Shown one piece after another: positions 27,041 through 35,148 of a stretch of DNA of 64,000 nucleotides. The DNA comes from JAWXUD01 sp044432945 (lineage in GTDB: Bacteria > Cyanobacteriota > Vampirovibrionia > Gastranaerophilales > Gastranaerophilaceae): positions 1 to 64,000 of the forward strand of contig JAWXUD010000004.1 of NCBI GenBank assembly GCA_044432945.1. Direction: 5' to 3'. The first letter of the stretch is position 1. Each line of letters begins with the position of its first letter. The translations under genes and the position numbers were made by a program. The notes beneath the pieces are model-generated. The model saw only the letters and a list, made by a program, of their open reading frames with translations. It searched no databases and was not told the origin of the DNA.

Positions 27041-27502
27041 TTGAATAGAGTAAGATTACAAACGCAATATGATTCATATCAGTATGGGCATGGTAGATAT
27101 GCTGAAAATCCTATACAAAATAATGCTGATATTATAGATGGTTATTTTCGAAAAGAAAGTACGGAGAAAGAAATGGCTATAAAAAAGGTTAACAAAACTT
27201 TGAGTACTATCCTTATGAGTTTGATTTTGATAGCTTTGGGTGGGTATTATTTTGCGATGTCTAGTGAATTAACTCTTAATACGCTTAGTCGTCAAATTAC
27301 TACATTGAATGATGAAAACGCTGAGTTGCAGCGTAATCTTGATCGTTTGAAATCTTTTAATAATGTTGATATGAAAATTGCTAAGAGTAATGTGTTACAA
27401 AAAGCTGAAAAAGTTTTGGAAGTTGATGCTGTTGTTGATGACATTGCAAATGTAACTTCTAATAATATTTCTAAATCTTTTGATTGGGCAGTTGGATATT
27501 AA
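27041..27502 (+). CDS. FtsL-like bitopic division protein (predicted)
   Basis: 153 residues: a cytoplasmic tail (1-~55), one transmembrane helix ('TILMSLILIALGGYYFAM'), then a coiled coil with a heptad-like pattern ('LNTLSRQITTLNDENAELQ'). Size, topology and its place directly after rsmH fit FtsL, which pairs with FtsB in the divisome. Sequence similarity alone would not prove it. The start is TTG with GGGG 8 nt upstream. Confidence 0.55.
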   Translation: MNRVRLQTQYDSYQYGHGRYAENPIQNNADIIDGYFRKESTEKEMAIKKVNKTLSTILMSLILIALGGYYFAMSSELTLNTLSRQITTLNDENAELQRNLDRLKSFNNVDMKIAKSNVLQKAEKVLEVDAVVDDIANVTSNNISKSFDWAVGY

Positions 27503-27605
27503 AATCTACATCATTTGTATGAGTTTTATATAATTTATTAAAGTTTTTATTCAATTGTTCCGTAATACTACATGAAGACATGTATGTAGATAAGGATTCA
27601 ATTTG

Positions 27606-28889
27606 ATGAATAAAGAAGAAAATAAACTAGGAGCTTCTCTTTTTGCTCAGTCAGAGGATTTGATAGGTTCTGACTCGTTGGAGGAGATTTTTGCACTTAA
27701 TCTTGGCGATTTTATTATTGAAAATTTAATTTCAGAAGATTTGGCGAAAAAAATTGGTGCGACTAATAAATCTCGAAAAGATGGATTAATTAATCAGTTA
27801 AAAGAATTGATTTCTATTTATTCGTTGCAAAATACGCTCTGTATTTTGACTTTTGACTCTAAAAAAGAGCAGGTTATTTATTCTTCTATTGCCAAAACTA
27901 TCAAGCAAATGCTTGATATAGTTGAATGTAAAATTTATTTATCATATGAATTTTCAAAAACGAATTCTGAAAACGATATTATTTTAGTTGGCTCAACTGA
28001 TGAAAACGATGGAGTTAGCTTTAATGTAGATGATGATAATATTGTTGTTGAGGCTTTTAACGAGCGTGATATAGTTGTCAATAAAGAATTTAGTGCAGTT
28101 CCTATGTATAGCAATATGCAAACAACTGGGGTTATTTTGATAAAAAATAATTCTGAAAAGAAAATTAATAAAAAATATTTGGACTTAGTTGAAAGCATTG
28201 CTTTATTGTTTGCAACATCGATGACTTTGCAGAAAGAAATTGATGAAGCTAATAAAATTATAAATAATATTAACTCTTCAGAAACTGACTTACAACATTT
28301 TAGAGCAGAATTAACTGCGTTAATCGGTGATCTTTGCGATTATCAACAAGGATTTGTTAAGAATTTGGCGAATGCAGTTGATGCGAAAAATCAATATTCA
28401 GTTTCTCATTCAAAGAATACTGCTGAATTAGCGAGAGAATTGTGTCGTCAATTGAATTTGAACGAAAAGACAATTGATTTAATATATTATGCAGGGCTTT
28501 TGCAAAACGTAGGAAAAATAGCGTTGCCTGAAAAAATCTTCTCTAATAATGGTAAATTATCGGAAGATGAGTTAAGGCAAATCCAAGAGCATAACAATTC
28601 TGGTGTGAATTTGTTGATGAATATCAACTTTTTATCAGAAGTCGTACCTTATGTGATATTTAAAACAGAACGCTTTGATGGTTCTGGTACACCAGAGGGT
28701 TTGAGTGGAAATTCAATACCTTTTGGTTCAAGAATTATTGCGGTAGCTGATGCATATTGTGCGTTAACTTCAGATAGACCTTATAGAAAAGCACTTGATA
28801 AATCTAAAGCCATTGAGATTATTAAAGAAGAAGCAAGCTCGAAATGGGATCCAGTTATTATTGAAGCATTAATTCAGATTTTAAAATAA
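27606..28889 (+). CDS. Degenerate HD-GYP domain protein
   Basis: 427 residues: an N-terminal region (~1-85), a GAF-like middle (~90-205), a helical linker, and an HD-GYP-related domain (~255-427). The fold is clear from 'VDAKNQYSVSHSKNTAELA', 'NGKLSEDELRQIQEHNNSG', 'RFDGSGTPEGLSG', 'IIAVADAYCALTSDRPYR'. The catalytic residues are changed: the HD pair reads Q-N ('LLQNVGKI'), the HHE block reads K-T-E ('IFKTERFDGSG'), and GYP reads GTP. Active HD-GYPs hydrolyse c-di-GMP; this one probably binds or scaffolds instead (inference). The start is ATG 27606 (TTG 27603 is possible). Confidence 0.8.
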   Translation: MNKEENKLGASLFAQSEDLIGSDSLEEIFALNLGDFIIENLISEDLAKKIGATNKSRKDGLINQLKELISIYSLQNTLCILTFDSKKEQVIYSSIAKTIKQMLDIVECKIYLSYEFSKTNSENDIILVGSTDENDGVSFNVDDDNIVVEAFNERDIVVNKEFSAVPMYSNMQTTGVILIKNNSEKKINKKYLDLVESIALLFATSMTLQKEIDEANKIINNINSSETDLQHFRAELTALIGDLCDYQQGFVKNLANAVDAKNQYSVSHSKNTAELARELCRQLNLNEKTIDLIYYAGLLQNVGKIALPEKIFSNNGKLSEDELRQIQEHNNSGVNLLMNINFLSEVVPYVIFKTERFDGSGTPEGLSGNSIPFGSRIIAVADAYCALTSDRPYRKALDKSKAIEIIKEEASSKWDPVIIEALIQILK

Positions 28890-28917
28890 AAATAAAAATA
28901 AAATTTTAAATGTAAAA

Positions 28918-28943
28918 GGAGTCCAAAAACGGACTCCCTTTTT
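28918..28943. terminator. Terminator after the HD-GYP-like gene
   Basis: A 7-bp stem (28918-28924/28931-28937) with a 6-nt loop and T5 (28939-28943). It lies between convergent genes and is flanked by A-rich sequence on the other side. Confidence 0.75.
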
Positions 28944-28964
28944 GCGATGTCAAAAACTGTTTGA

Positions 28965-29261
28965 TTAGTCGTTAATTATACTAAACGCAACGATTTCGCC
29001 TATGTTAACATTCAGCCAATCGTATCTAAAACAAACATAATCTTTGCACTCGCAACCATTTTCATCGCATTCGCAATAATCATTTAATCGACAAACAAGA
29101 GCATTTTCTAGGACTAAATAATCATTATGACATTCTTCACAACGCCCAGATGGCATAAATACAGAACCGTCAATCTTGAGGTTTTCTGTGAAAAGTGTAA
29201 TTTTATCTGAACCATTATCTTCAATAATTTTAGCTATCGATTTTAAAATATGTTTTGACAT
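28965..29261 (-). CDS. Cysteine-rich orphan protein
   Basis: 98 residues, not recognised. The first ~35 residues form a helix-strand unit; the centre has nine cysteines, starting with a zinc-ribbon-like CEEC ('GRCEECHNDYLVLENALVC') followed by a CxC-type run ('YCECDENGCECKDYVC'). It probably binds metal (zinc or Fe-S). AAAGGAGA precedes the ATG. A TTTAAA-N17-TATTAT promoter lies upstream. Confidence 0.6.
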   Translation of the reverse strand: MSKHILKSIAKIIEDNGSDKITLFTENLKIDGSVFMPSGRCEECHNDYLVLENALVCRLNDYCECDENGCECKDYVCFRYDWLNVNIGEIVAFSIIND

Positions 29262-29289
29262 TTTTACATCTCCTTTGTCTTACACATCT

Positions 29290-29318
29290 ATAATAAATTT
29301 TTTAAATACTATTTTAAA
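29290..29318 (-). promoter_or_regulatory. Promoter of the Cys-rich gene
   Basis: On the minus strand: TTTAAA (29318-29313), a 17-nt spacer and TATTAT (29295-29290). Confidence 0.5.
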
Positions 29319-29364
29319 CCGACAAAATGATTAAGACAAAAGTGCAATGATTTTTATAAGTAAG

Positions 29365-29398
29365 AAAGCGGTGATTTGCTTTAGCAAATCACCGCTTT
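29365..29398 (-). terminator. Terminator of the winged-helix gene
   Basis: A 16-bp perfect stem (29365-29380/29383-29398) lies just downstream of the gene ending at 29425 on the minus strand. Confidence 0.8.
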
Positions 29399-29424
29399 TT
29401 AAAAATGAAAAGTTTATCCCTTAA

Positions 29425-29631
29425 CTATTTTAATTTAACGTTAACAGATGCACCTTTTTTAGAGATTTCAATTTTGTTTTCTCTAGCTAACCAGCCAAGA
29501 CCTAAATCTGCAAAGTTGCTTTTTAGATCTAATTCTTTTTTCATTTTAGAAAAAGTTGCTTCGCCATTGTTTGACAAATAGTCATAAATTTGACCAGCTG
29601 ATAATCCGATTTCTTCTTGTAATTGTTGCAT
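29425..29631 (-). CDS. Small winged-helix protein (DUF2582-like)
   Basis: 68 residues: 'GLSAGQIYDYLSNNGEATFSKMKK' and 'LGLGWLARENKIEISKKG' give the helix-helix-wing pattern of the DUF2582 winged helix family. Such proteins are single-domain and of unknown target. I choose the ATG at 29631, 5 nt after the strong GGAGGTC site; the in-frame ATG at 29643 would overlap that site. It is monocistronic with its own terminator. Confidence 0.7.
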   Translation of the reverse strand: MQQLQEEIGLSAGQIYDYLSNNGEATFSKMKKELDLKSNFADLGLGWLARENKIEISKKGASVNVKLK

Positions 29632-29776
29632 TTTGACCTCCATGCATTCTTAATAAAATTGTAATATATGTTCCGTTTACAAGAATTATATTAAGATAAT
29701 TTTGAAAAAAAAGCAATAGTACAAAAGTATGATAACAATTAATTTTATTTATGTACAAATTCTTGTTGATTTTTTG

Positions 29777-29785
29777 TGATAAAAT
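29777..29785 (+). promoter_or_regulatory. Extended -10 promoter of the helicase operon
   Basis: TGA-TAAAAT inside TTTTTGTGATAAAAT, 21 nt before the TTG start; AAAAGGGG lies between as ribosome site. Confidence 0.5.
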
Positions 29786-29806
29786 TTATTAAAAGGGGTT
29801 AGGCTT

Positions 29807-32800
29807 TTGATTATAAAAGGTGATTTATCGTCAAATAAAACACAGATGCTTATTGAAAAATATGCACAATTGTTAAACTCTGGGATTAAGTCATCTGAGA
29901 TATTAGTTTTAGTTCAAAATTCTAATAAAAAGGCTCAATTCGTTGAAAAAACTCTTGAGTTGTTGGATATTGAGTGTTATGAAAAGCTTCAAGTGCATTC
30001 GTTCTTTTCGCTAGTATTCAACACTATTCAAGATAATTGGGCTTATATTGAAAACCTTAACCCATATCAAAATCCGACTATTTTGCCTAATTTGGCGGGG
30101 CTTGAGGTTTCTCAATTTATTTTAAAAGATATTTTAAGGGAAGTGACTTTTAAGGGATATAATTCTAAAAAATCATTGTTGCATCAAATTTTCAGACGTT
30201 ATTCATTGATTGTGCAGAACAATTTGAATGATGAGGATATTGAATGGCGTTCAAAGATTTTGAACGAGGGGTTTGCTGACGATGTCAAAGATGCATTAAA
30301 GAAAATGCTTGCAAAAACCTTGTCGTTAAGAGATTTTGATTATTTGCGTCAGAGTTTAGTTTTTAATCATGTTTATAAAAATACTAAATATTTTAAAGAT
30401 ATTAAATATTTGATTTTAGATGATGGTGATGAGGTTACTCCTATTTGTTATGATTTTGTGGAGTATTTATCGAAGCAATTGTTAGATGTGTTTGTTGCTT
30501 ATGACGAATTGGGTGGAAGTCGTGCGGGGTATTTGAGTGCAGACAGAACTGCCGTTTGGAAATATGAAGAGCTTTTTAATGAGAAATCTGTGGAGTTGGT
30601 TGCTAGTTCAAGATTGAAATCTGACGCTATGGTGCTTTATTCAAATATTGTCGAAGATAAATTCTCCCCGTTAGAGAATTTCGTTATAAATTCGCCATCA
30701 AAGCGTTCAAGTATGATAAATGATGTTATTGTGAAAATTAATGAACTCGTATCAAAAAATATTTCTGTATCTGAAATTAGTGTAATAACTCCTGTTATTG
30801 ATGATATGTTGAAATTCACTTTGAGAGAGAATTTAAAATTAGGTGTGAAGCCGATATTTTTATCAGGAAGTGAAAAATTGGCACAGAATAAAATTGTTCA
30901 GGCTGCTTTGACGATTTTAAAATTACAAAATGATTTGAAATATTCATTAACTGAGTTTGATTTGCGGGTTATCTTTACGAACTTTTTAGGGATACCAGTA
31001 AAATATTGTCAGGAGATTTTAGAGAATTTTGAACAGCATAAGACATTTGTTACTCAAGAATTTGAGTTAGAAGAGTATAAGATAAAATATGAAGGCTTTT
31101 TGGCTTTGTTGAACAAGCTTGAGTGTAGTGAAGCTAAAACCTCAGAAAAAGTTTGTGATATTTATGAAGAATTAGTGAATTTTAGGTTTGTGAGTGTTGA
31201 TGAAGTTAATAAATTTAATTTTTTTGTAAAGCAGTTGCAAGATTTTGAGAATATTTTTGGTGAGAATTTTAAAGAGCGTGAGAGTGAAATTATTACGCAA
31301 ATAGAGAATTCTATTATTGCCGAAAATCCTTATATGACGCTTCAATTTGAAAAAAATGAATTAGTTATCGCAACGCCACAAAAAATTATCGATAATCAGA
31401 TACGTACTAAATATCAGTTTTGGTTGGACGTTTCAAGCAGTGAGTGGGTGAAATCTGATACTGGACCATTATACAACGCTTGGGTTTTTCAACGTGGTTG
31501 GAATAAAGATGAGTTTAGTGTTGAAGATAATATATCGCTTTCAAACGATAAGACTGCGAAGATTTTACGAAAGTTGACGCTTTGTGCAGATGAGAAAATA
31601 TTTGCTTGTTCGAGTTTGTTTGATACAAATGGGGTTGAGAATTTTGGTGGGATAGAAAATAACATTGTTGTTCGAAATAATCTTGACTTGAAAATTTCAG
31701 AGGTTAAGCCGTTTGTAATAATCCCACGTGATGACCAAAAACCTGTTTTGGATTATGAAGTAGGCAAAATGGCGATTTCTGCCGTGCCTGGTGCTGGTAA
31801 GACATTTATCTTATTGGCTTTGATAGTAAAATTACTTGATATGGGCGTGAATTCTGAAAATATTTTCGTCATGACTTATATGGAAAGTGCGGCGAGAAAT
31901 TTTCGTGAGCGTATTAAGACAATTCGTCAAAACTCAAATCAATTGCCGAATATAAGTACAATACATGGTTTAGCATTGAGGATATTGAAGGAGAATTCTA
32001 ATTTTGAGCGTTTGGGGTTGTCGGGTGATTTTGAGATTTGTGATGACACTCAAAGGGGTCGTATTATTAAAAATCTTGCAACTCAAGCGAAACTTAAAAA
32101 AACAGAAATGGACGAATTTGATAGAGGGATTTCTATTTATAAAATTGGGTGTGGTGTTTTTGAAAATATAACAGATAAAAAAGTAGCACAGTTTCAAAAG
32201 TTTTATGAACAATATCAGCTTACGTTGAGCGAATTGAATTTGATTGATTATGATGACATTTTGTTGTCATCAGTAAAATTGTTAGAACAGAATTCTGATA
32301 TTTTAGCTTACTATCAAGATATTTGTAAATACATAATTGAGGACGAAGCACAGGATAGTTCAGCAATTCAGCAACGCTTGATAAATTTGTTGAGTGCAAA
32401 ACAAAATAATTTAATCCGTTGTGGTGACATCAACCAAGCTATAACAACTACTTTTTCTAACGCTGATGTGGCGGGATTTAGAGATTTTATTGCAAAAAAT
32501 CAGAGTGTTAGCATGAACCGTTCTCAACGTTGTAGCAAAGATGTTTGGACGTTAGCTAATCGCTTAGTTAGTTGGGCATTGGTTCAAGATGGGGCTGAGG
32601 CTGGCCTTTTTGAGATTTATATGCGAGAAGTTGAAGGCAAAAATCCCGTTTCTGAGAACGCAATTCATGCTAATATTTTTCCTTCAACTAATGATGAAAG
32701 AAATTTTGTATTAAAACAAATTAAAATGGCGTTTAAGAAAAATCCGCAATCGACAATCGCAATTTTGGCAAGAAGTAATTTTCAAGTTGCACAATGGTCG

Positions 32801-33682
32801 AATTTTTTGAATAATAGTGGGTTGAAAAGTATTACTCGTAGTGAGTGCTTGGAGCAAAAATCGATTTTCAGAACGATTTTTGCGATAATGCGAATTGTCG
32901 AAAATCCATTTGATAACAATGTTGTTGCCGATAGTTATGATGTGTTGGCTGAAGTTGGGATTTATAAACAGCGTCAGAGTGTTGAGATTAAAAAATATGA
33001 AAAATCTTTTGTGTCTTTAAATTGTGATGATATTGAAAATGTGTATTTATCTCAATATTATTGGGATTTGAGTTATTGGTTAAGCTTTTCGCATTTATCG
33101 GCTGAAGAATTAGCGATTAAGATTGGGCTTCATTATTATAGTTCAGAAATCGAAAAATCAAATGTTTATTTAATTTCAACCTTGATAAAAAGATTATCGA
33201 CAAATGATAAGAATTTTAAAACATTGATGTCACGCTTAAAAGAATTGGGTGCTAAAAATAATCTTAGTGGGTTTAAATTTTTCTCAGAAGAAGATGAAAA
33301 TAATAAGGATTTCTTGGCAGGAAAAGTTCAAATTATGACATTACATAAGTCAAAGGGTGATGAGTTCGATTATGTTTTCATACCAGAATTAAGTGAGAAA
33401 AGTTTGACACTTGATTATGAGCAGATTAAAGTTAAATCGGCAGAATTTAGTGAGAATTTAAAACGTTTAAATCCGAATTATAGGCGAAAATCGGAACACG
33501 AGATTAAATTAGAGCATCTATTTGAAAATATCCGATTGCTTTATGTTGCGATAACTAGAGCAAAAAAACAGTTGTATTTTAGTGCAAGCACAAAAGTACA
33601 ATCGTTTGGTAAGACGATTGAGCAAAAGCCAAGCTTGATTTTTGAAGAATTGTTAGCTAGTGAGGTTCAGTATGTTGAATAA
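29807..33682 (+). CDS. Double UvrD-like helicase: degenerate AddB-type half fused to an active half
   Basis: 1291 residues. The second half (~640-1291) is a complete SF1A helicase: Walker A 'SAVPGAGKT' (~659-666), 'TYMESAARNFRERI', 'STIHGLALRIL', Walker B 'YIIEDEAQDSS' (~842), 'IRCGDINQAIT', 'QIMTLHKSKGDEFDYVFIP' and 'RLLYVAITRAKKQLYFS'. The first half (~1-630) has the same order but decayed motifs: 'KGDLSSNKTQMLI' for Walker A (glycine lost), 'VHSFFSLVF', 'LILDDGDEVTP' near residue 205, and 'LVIATPQKIIDNQ'. This resembles the dead AddB motor joined to an AddA/UvrD motor. The start is TTG after AAAAGGGG. The nuclease gene overlaps its end by 11 nt. Confidence 0.8.
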   Translation: MIIKGDLSSNKTQMLIEKYAQLLNSGIKSSEILVLVQNSNKKAQFVEKTLELLDIECYEKLQVHSFFSLVFNTIQDNWAYIENLNPYQNPTILPNLAGLEVSQFILKDILREVTFKGYNSKKSLLHQIFRRYSLIVQNNLNDEDIEWRSKILNEGFADDVKDALKKMLAKTLSLRDFDYLRQSLVFNHVYKNTKYFKDIKYLILDDGDEVTPICYDFVEYLSKQLLDVFVAYDELGGSRAGYLSADRTAVWKYEELFNEKSVELVASSRLKSDAMVLYSNIVEDKFSPLENFVINSPSKRSSMINDVIVKINELVSKNISVSEISVITPVIDDMLKFTLRENLKLGVKPIFLSGSEKLAQNKIVQAALTILKLQNDLKYSLTEFDLRVIFTNFLGIPVKYCQEILENFEQHKTFVTQEFELEEYKIKYEGFLALLNKLECSEAKTSEKVCDIYEELVNFRFVSVDEVNKFNFFVKQLQDFENIFGENFKERESEIITQIENSIIAENPYMTLQFEKNELVIATPQKIIDNQIRTKYQFWLDVSSSEWVKSDTGPLYNAWVFQRGWNKDEFSVEDNISLSNDKTAKILRKLTLCADEKIFACSSLFDTNGVENFGGIENNIVVRNNLDLKISEVKPFVIIPRDDQKPVLDYEVGKMAISAVPGAGKTFILLALIVKLLDMGVNSENIFVMTYMESAARNFRERIKTIRQNSNQLPNISTIHGLALRILKENSNFERLGLSGDFEICDDTQRGRIIKNLATQAKLKKTEMDEFDRGISIYKIGCGVFENITDKKVAQFQKFYEQYQLTLSELNLIDYDDILLSSVKLLEQNSDILAYYQDICKYIIEDEAQDSSAIQQRLINLLSAKQNNLIRCGDINQAITTTFSNADVAGFRDFIAKNQSVSMNRSQRCSKDVWTLANRLVSWALVQDGAEAGLFEIYMREVEGKNPVSENAIHANIFPSTNDERNFVLKQIKMAFKKNPQSTIAILARSNFQVAQWSNFLNNSGLKSITRSECLEQKSIFRTIFAIMRIVENPFDNNVVADSYDVLAEVGIYKQRQSVEIKKYEKSFVSLNCDDIENVYLSQYYWDLSYWLSFSHLSAEELAIKIGLHYYSSEIEKSNVYLISTLIKRLSTNDKNFKTLMSRLKELGAKNNLSGFKFFSEEDENNKDFLAGKVQIMTLHKSKGDEFDYVFIPELSEKSLTLDYEQIKVKSAEFSENLKRLNPNYRRKSEHEIKLEHLFENIRLLYVAITRAKKQLYFSASTKVQSFGKTIEQKPSLIFEELLASEVQYVE

Positions 33683-34310
33683 TTATTCGCCAAATATGTT
33701 GAAAACTTTTGAAAAATGTCCAAAACAATACTGGTATAAGTATGTTAGAAAAATATCTATTCCTCAAAAATCAAGTTATTTTGAAAAAGGTAAAAAAATC
33801 CACGCACTTGCTCATTATTATTTGCGTGGCGATGATATTTCAAAATTGGAATTGGCATTATCTGAGCAGGAAAAACAACTTTGGGGTAGTTTGATTGAAA
33901 ATGAATATTTTAATAAAACCTATCTAAACTCAGAGTATAATCTTGCTTGTAAAGTTGAGCAAAACTGGGTTAGTGGAAGGCTAGATGCTTTAATGAGAAG
34001 CGATGAAGATTATTTTATTCTTGATTATAAGACAGGTTCAATACCAAAAACACCTGAATTTGACCCGCAAACAATGATATATTTATTGTGTGTTGACAAG
34101 TTTCTCAAAAATTATAATTCCTTAAAATTTGTTTATATCGATTTGAAAAATAATGAAAATCATATTACTGAGTTTGATGATGATAAGAGAGTTGAGTATG
34201 AAAATAGGGTTTCAAGAATTTGTAAAACTTTAGAGAATTTTAATTTTGATTTAGAGTTTGAGCATTGTAAAAAATGCGATTTCTGCGAATATAATAAAAT
34301 TTGTATCTAA
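33672..34310 (+). CDS. RecB/Cas4/AddB-type PD-(D/E)XK nuclease with Fe-S cluster
   Basis: 212 residues. The nuclease core is H45 ('KKIHALAHYY'), D105 ('SGRLDAL'), D118 and K120 ('FILDYKTG') and Q133 ('DPQTMIYLL'). The Fe-S ligands are C16 ('FEKCPKQYWYKY') and C202-X2-C205-X5-C211 at the C-terminus, the AddB/Cas4 arrangement. It starts at ATG 33672 inside the helicase end, after a GAGG site. With the upstream helicase it should form an end-resection complex like AddAB, but with the nuclease as a separate subunit. No cas genes are nearby, so Cas4 is unlikely. Confidence 0.85.
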   Translation: MLNNYSPNMLKTFEKCPKQYWYKYVRKISIPQKSSYFEKGKKIHALAHYYLRGDDISKLELALSEQEKQLWGSLIENEYFNKTYLNSEYNLACKVEQNWVSGRLDALMRSDEDYFILDYKTGSIPKTPEFDPQTMIYLLCVDKFLKNYNSLKFVYIDLKNNENHITEFDDDKRVEYENRVSRICKTLENFNFDLEFEHCKKCDFCEYNKICI

Positions 34311-34606
34311 AAAATCCTAATATTTTTGCGATTAATTTCTTCTTGAAATGACTGAGGTAATGCATTAAATTCGAATATGTCAACAAAAAATGGAACGTTG
34401 CTTTCACGAATAATTTCACGAAGCTCAATGATACTTGACTCAGAACCTTCTAGCGATTTAATCGCTAAATCGAGATCGCTTCCACTGTGAGCATTTCCTT
34501 TGATACGGCTTCCATAAGCTAAAATTTCAGCACTTGGACAGTATTGTTGAAAAATCTTACGCAACATCTCTAAATATTCATCTTTTAAAAACAATTCGTT
34601 ATTCAC
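34307..34606 (-). CDS. mntA: MNT-domain antitoxin, second copy
   Basis: A 99-residue nucleotidyltransferase with GSX10DXD intact (G32-S33 ... D44-L-D46) and 'PFFVDIFEF' as the third acidic strand. It overlaps the HEPN stop by 8 nt and the convergent nuclease gene by 4 nt. Only the active site and general pattern are shared with the pair at 22.7 kb, so this is not a recent duplicate. By family knowledge it AMPylates the partner toxin. Confidence 0.8.
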   Translation of the reverse strand: MNNELFLKDEYLEMLRKIFQQYCPSAEILAYGSRIKGNAHSGSDLDLAIKSLEGSESSIIELREIIRESNVPFFVDIFEFNALPQSFQEEINRKNIRIF

Positions 34607-35015
34607 ACTCGATGACCTTTAATAAGTTTTCAACATCGACTATGAAGTCGTCAATTAAAATAAGAGTTTGTTCTTCGAATGTCTGACCGTAATCGTGTGC
34701 CGTATTGTTTCGGTTATCTCGATATTCAAACCAACGCTTAACGGTTAGTTCTTCAATCAATGAATGCTTATGAGCTTCACGAAATAAATCTTTAAAAGTT
34801 AGAATGTCAATTGCTTTTTTAGTAGCGAAATATGGTGAAAGGCGTTTTTTTAAAAGTTTAGCACTTTGTTCAATTGTCATTTCAAAACCCTTGACTAAAG
34901 AATTATGAAACATTTCATAATGAACAGTGCCAGTTTCTGTTTTTTTTAATTCTTCATAAGATAATTTTAATGTATCAAGACATTTTTTTAAATATTCACT
35001 GTTGATATTTTCCAT
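34599..35015 (-). CDS. hepT: HEPN-domain toxin, second copy
   Basis: 138 residues, helical, with RX4HXY intact as R102-N-N-T-A-H107-D-Y109. It resembles the HI0074 nucleotidyltransferase-substrate-binding family. The first ~10 codons and the promoter lie inside the left copy of a 151-bp direct repeat; the right copy holds a dead stub of the same start. A GAGGTC site precedes the ATG. Confidence 0.8.
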   Translation of the reverse strand: MENINSEYLKKCLDTLKLSYEELKKTETGTVHYEMFHNSLVKGFEMTIEQSAKLLKKRLSPYFATKKAIDILTFKDLFREAHKHSLIEELTVKRWFEYRDNRNNTAHDYGQTFEEQTLILIDDFIVDVENLLKVIECE

Positions 35016-35035
35016 TCAGACCTCATTTTTATATG

Positions 35036-35064
35036 ATTATATCATTATTTTTATGAAAAAACAA
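35036..35064 (-). promoter_or_regulatory. Promoter of the HEPN/MNT pair, within the repeat
   Basis: On the minus strand: TTGTTT (35064-35059), a 17-nt spacer and TATAAT (35041-35036) with an upstream TGA. The identical promoter in the right copy (36213-36241) reads toward the DUF3137 gene. Confidence 0.65.
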
Positions 35065-35067
35065 TTA

Positions 35068-35134
35068 TTAGTCTTTAGCAAGGGTTTTGATAACTTTTGA
35101 TATTTTTTCAAGTTTTAAACGATCATTTTTGACG
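35068..35134 (-). pseudogene. Duplicated 3' fragment of the XRE regulator gene
   Basis: It encodes the same last residues as the intact gene ('NDRLKLEKISKVIKTLAKD' then stop) but has no start. It is a by-product of the 151-bp duplication. Confidence 0.85.
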
Positions 35135-35148
35135 TTAACTTATTCATA

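Larger units (their letters stand above)
34984..35134. repeat. Left copy of a 151-bp direct repeat
   Basis: 149 of 151 bases match 36161-36311. It contains the start and promoter of the HEPN gene and a fragment (35068-35134) of the 3' end of the XRE gene. Together the copies flank the DUF3137 gene. Confidence 0.92.

Noticed and set aside
33672..34310. Calling the Fe-S nuclease Cas4 and looking for a CRISPR locus
   Set aside because: No repeat-spacer array or cas gene is present, and the gene overlaps a UvrD-like helicase, which fits an AddB-type nuclease better.
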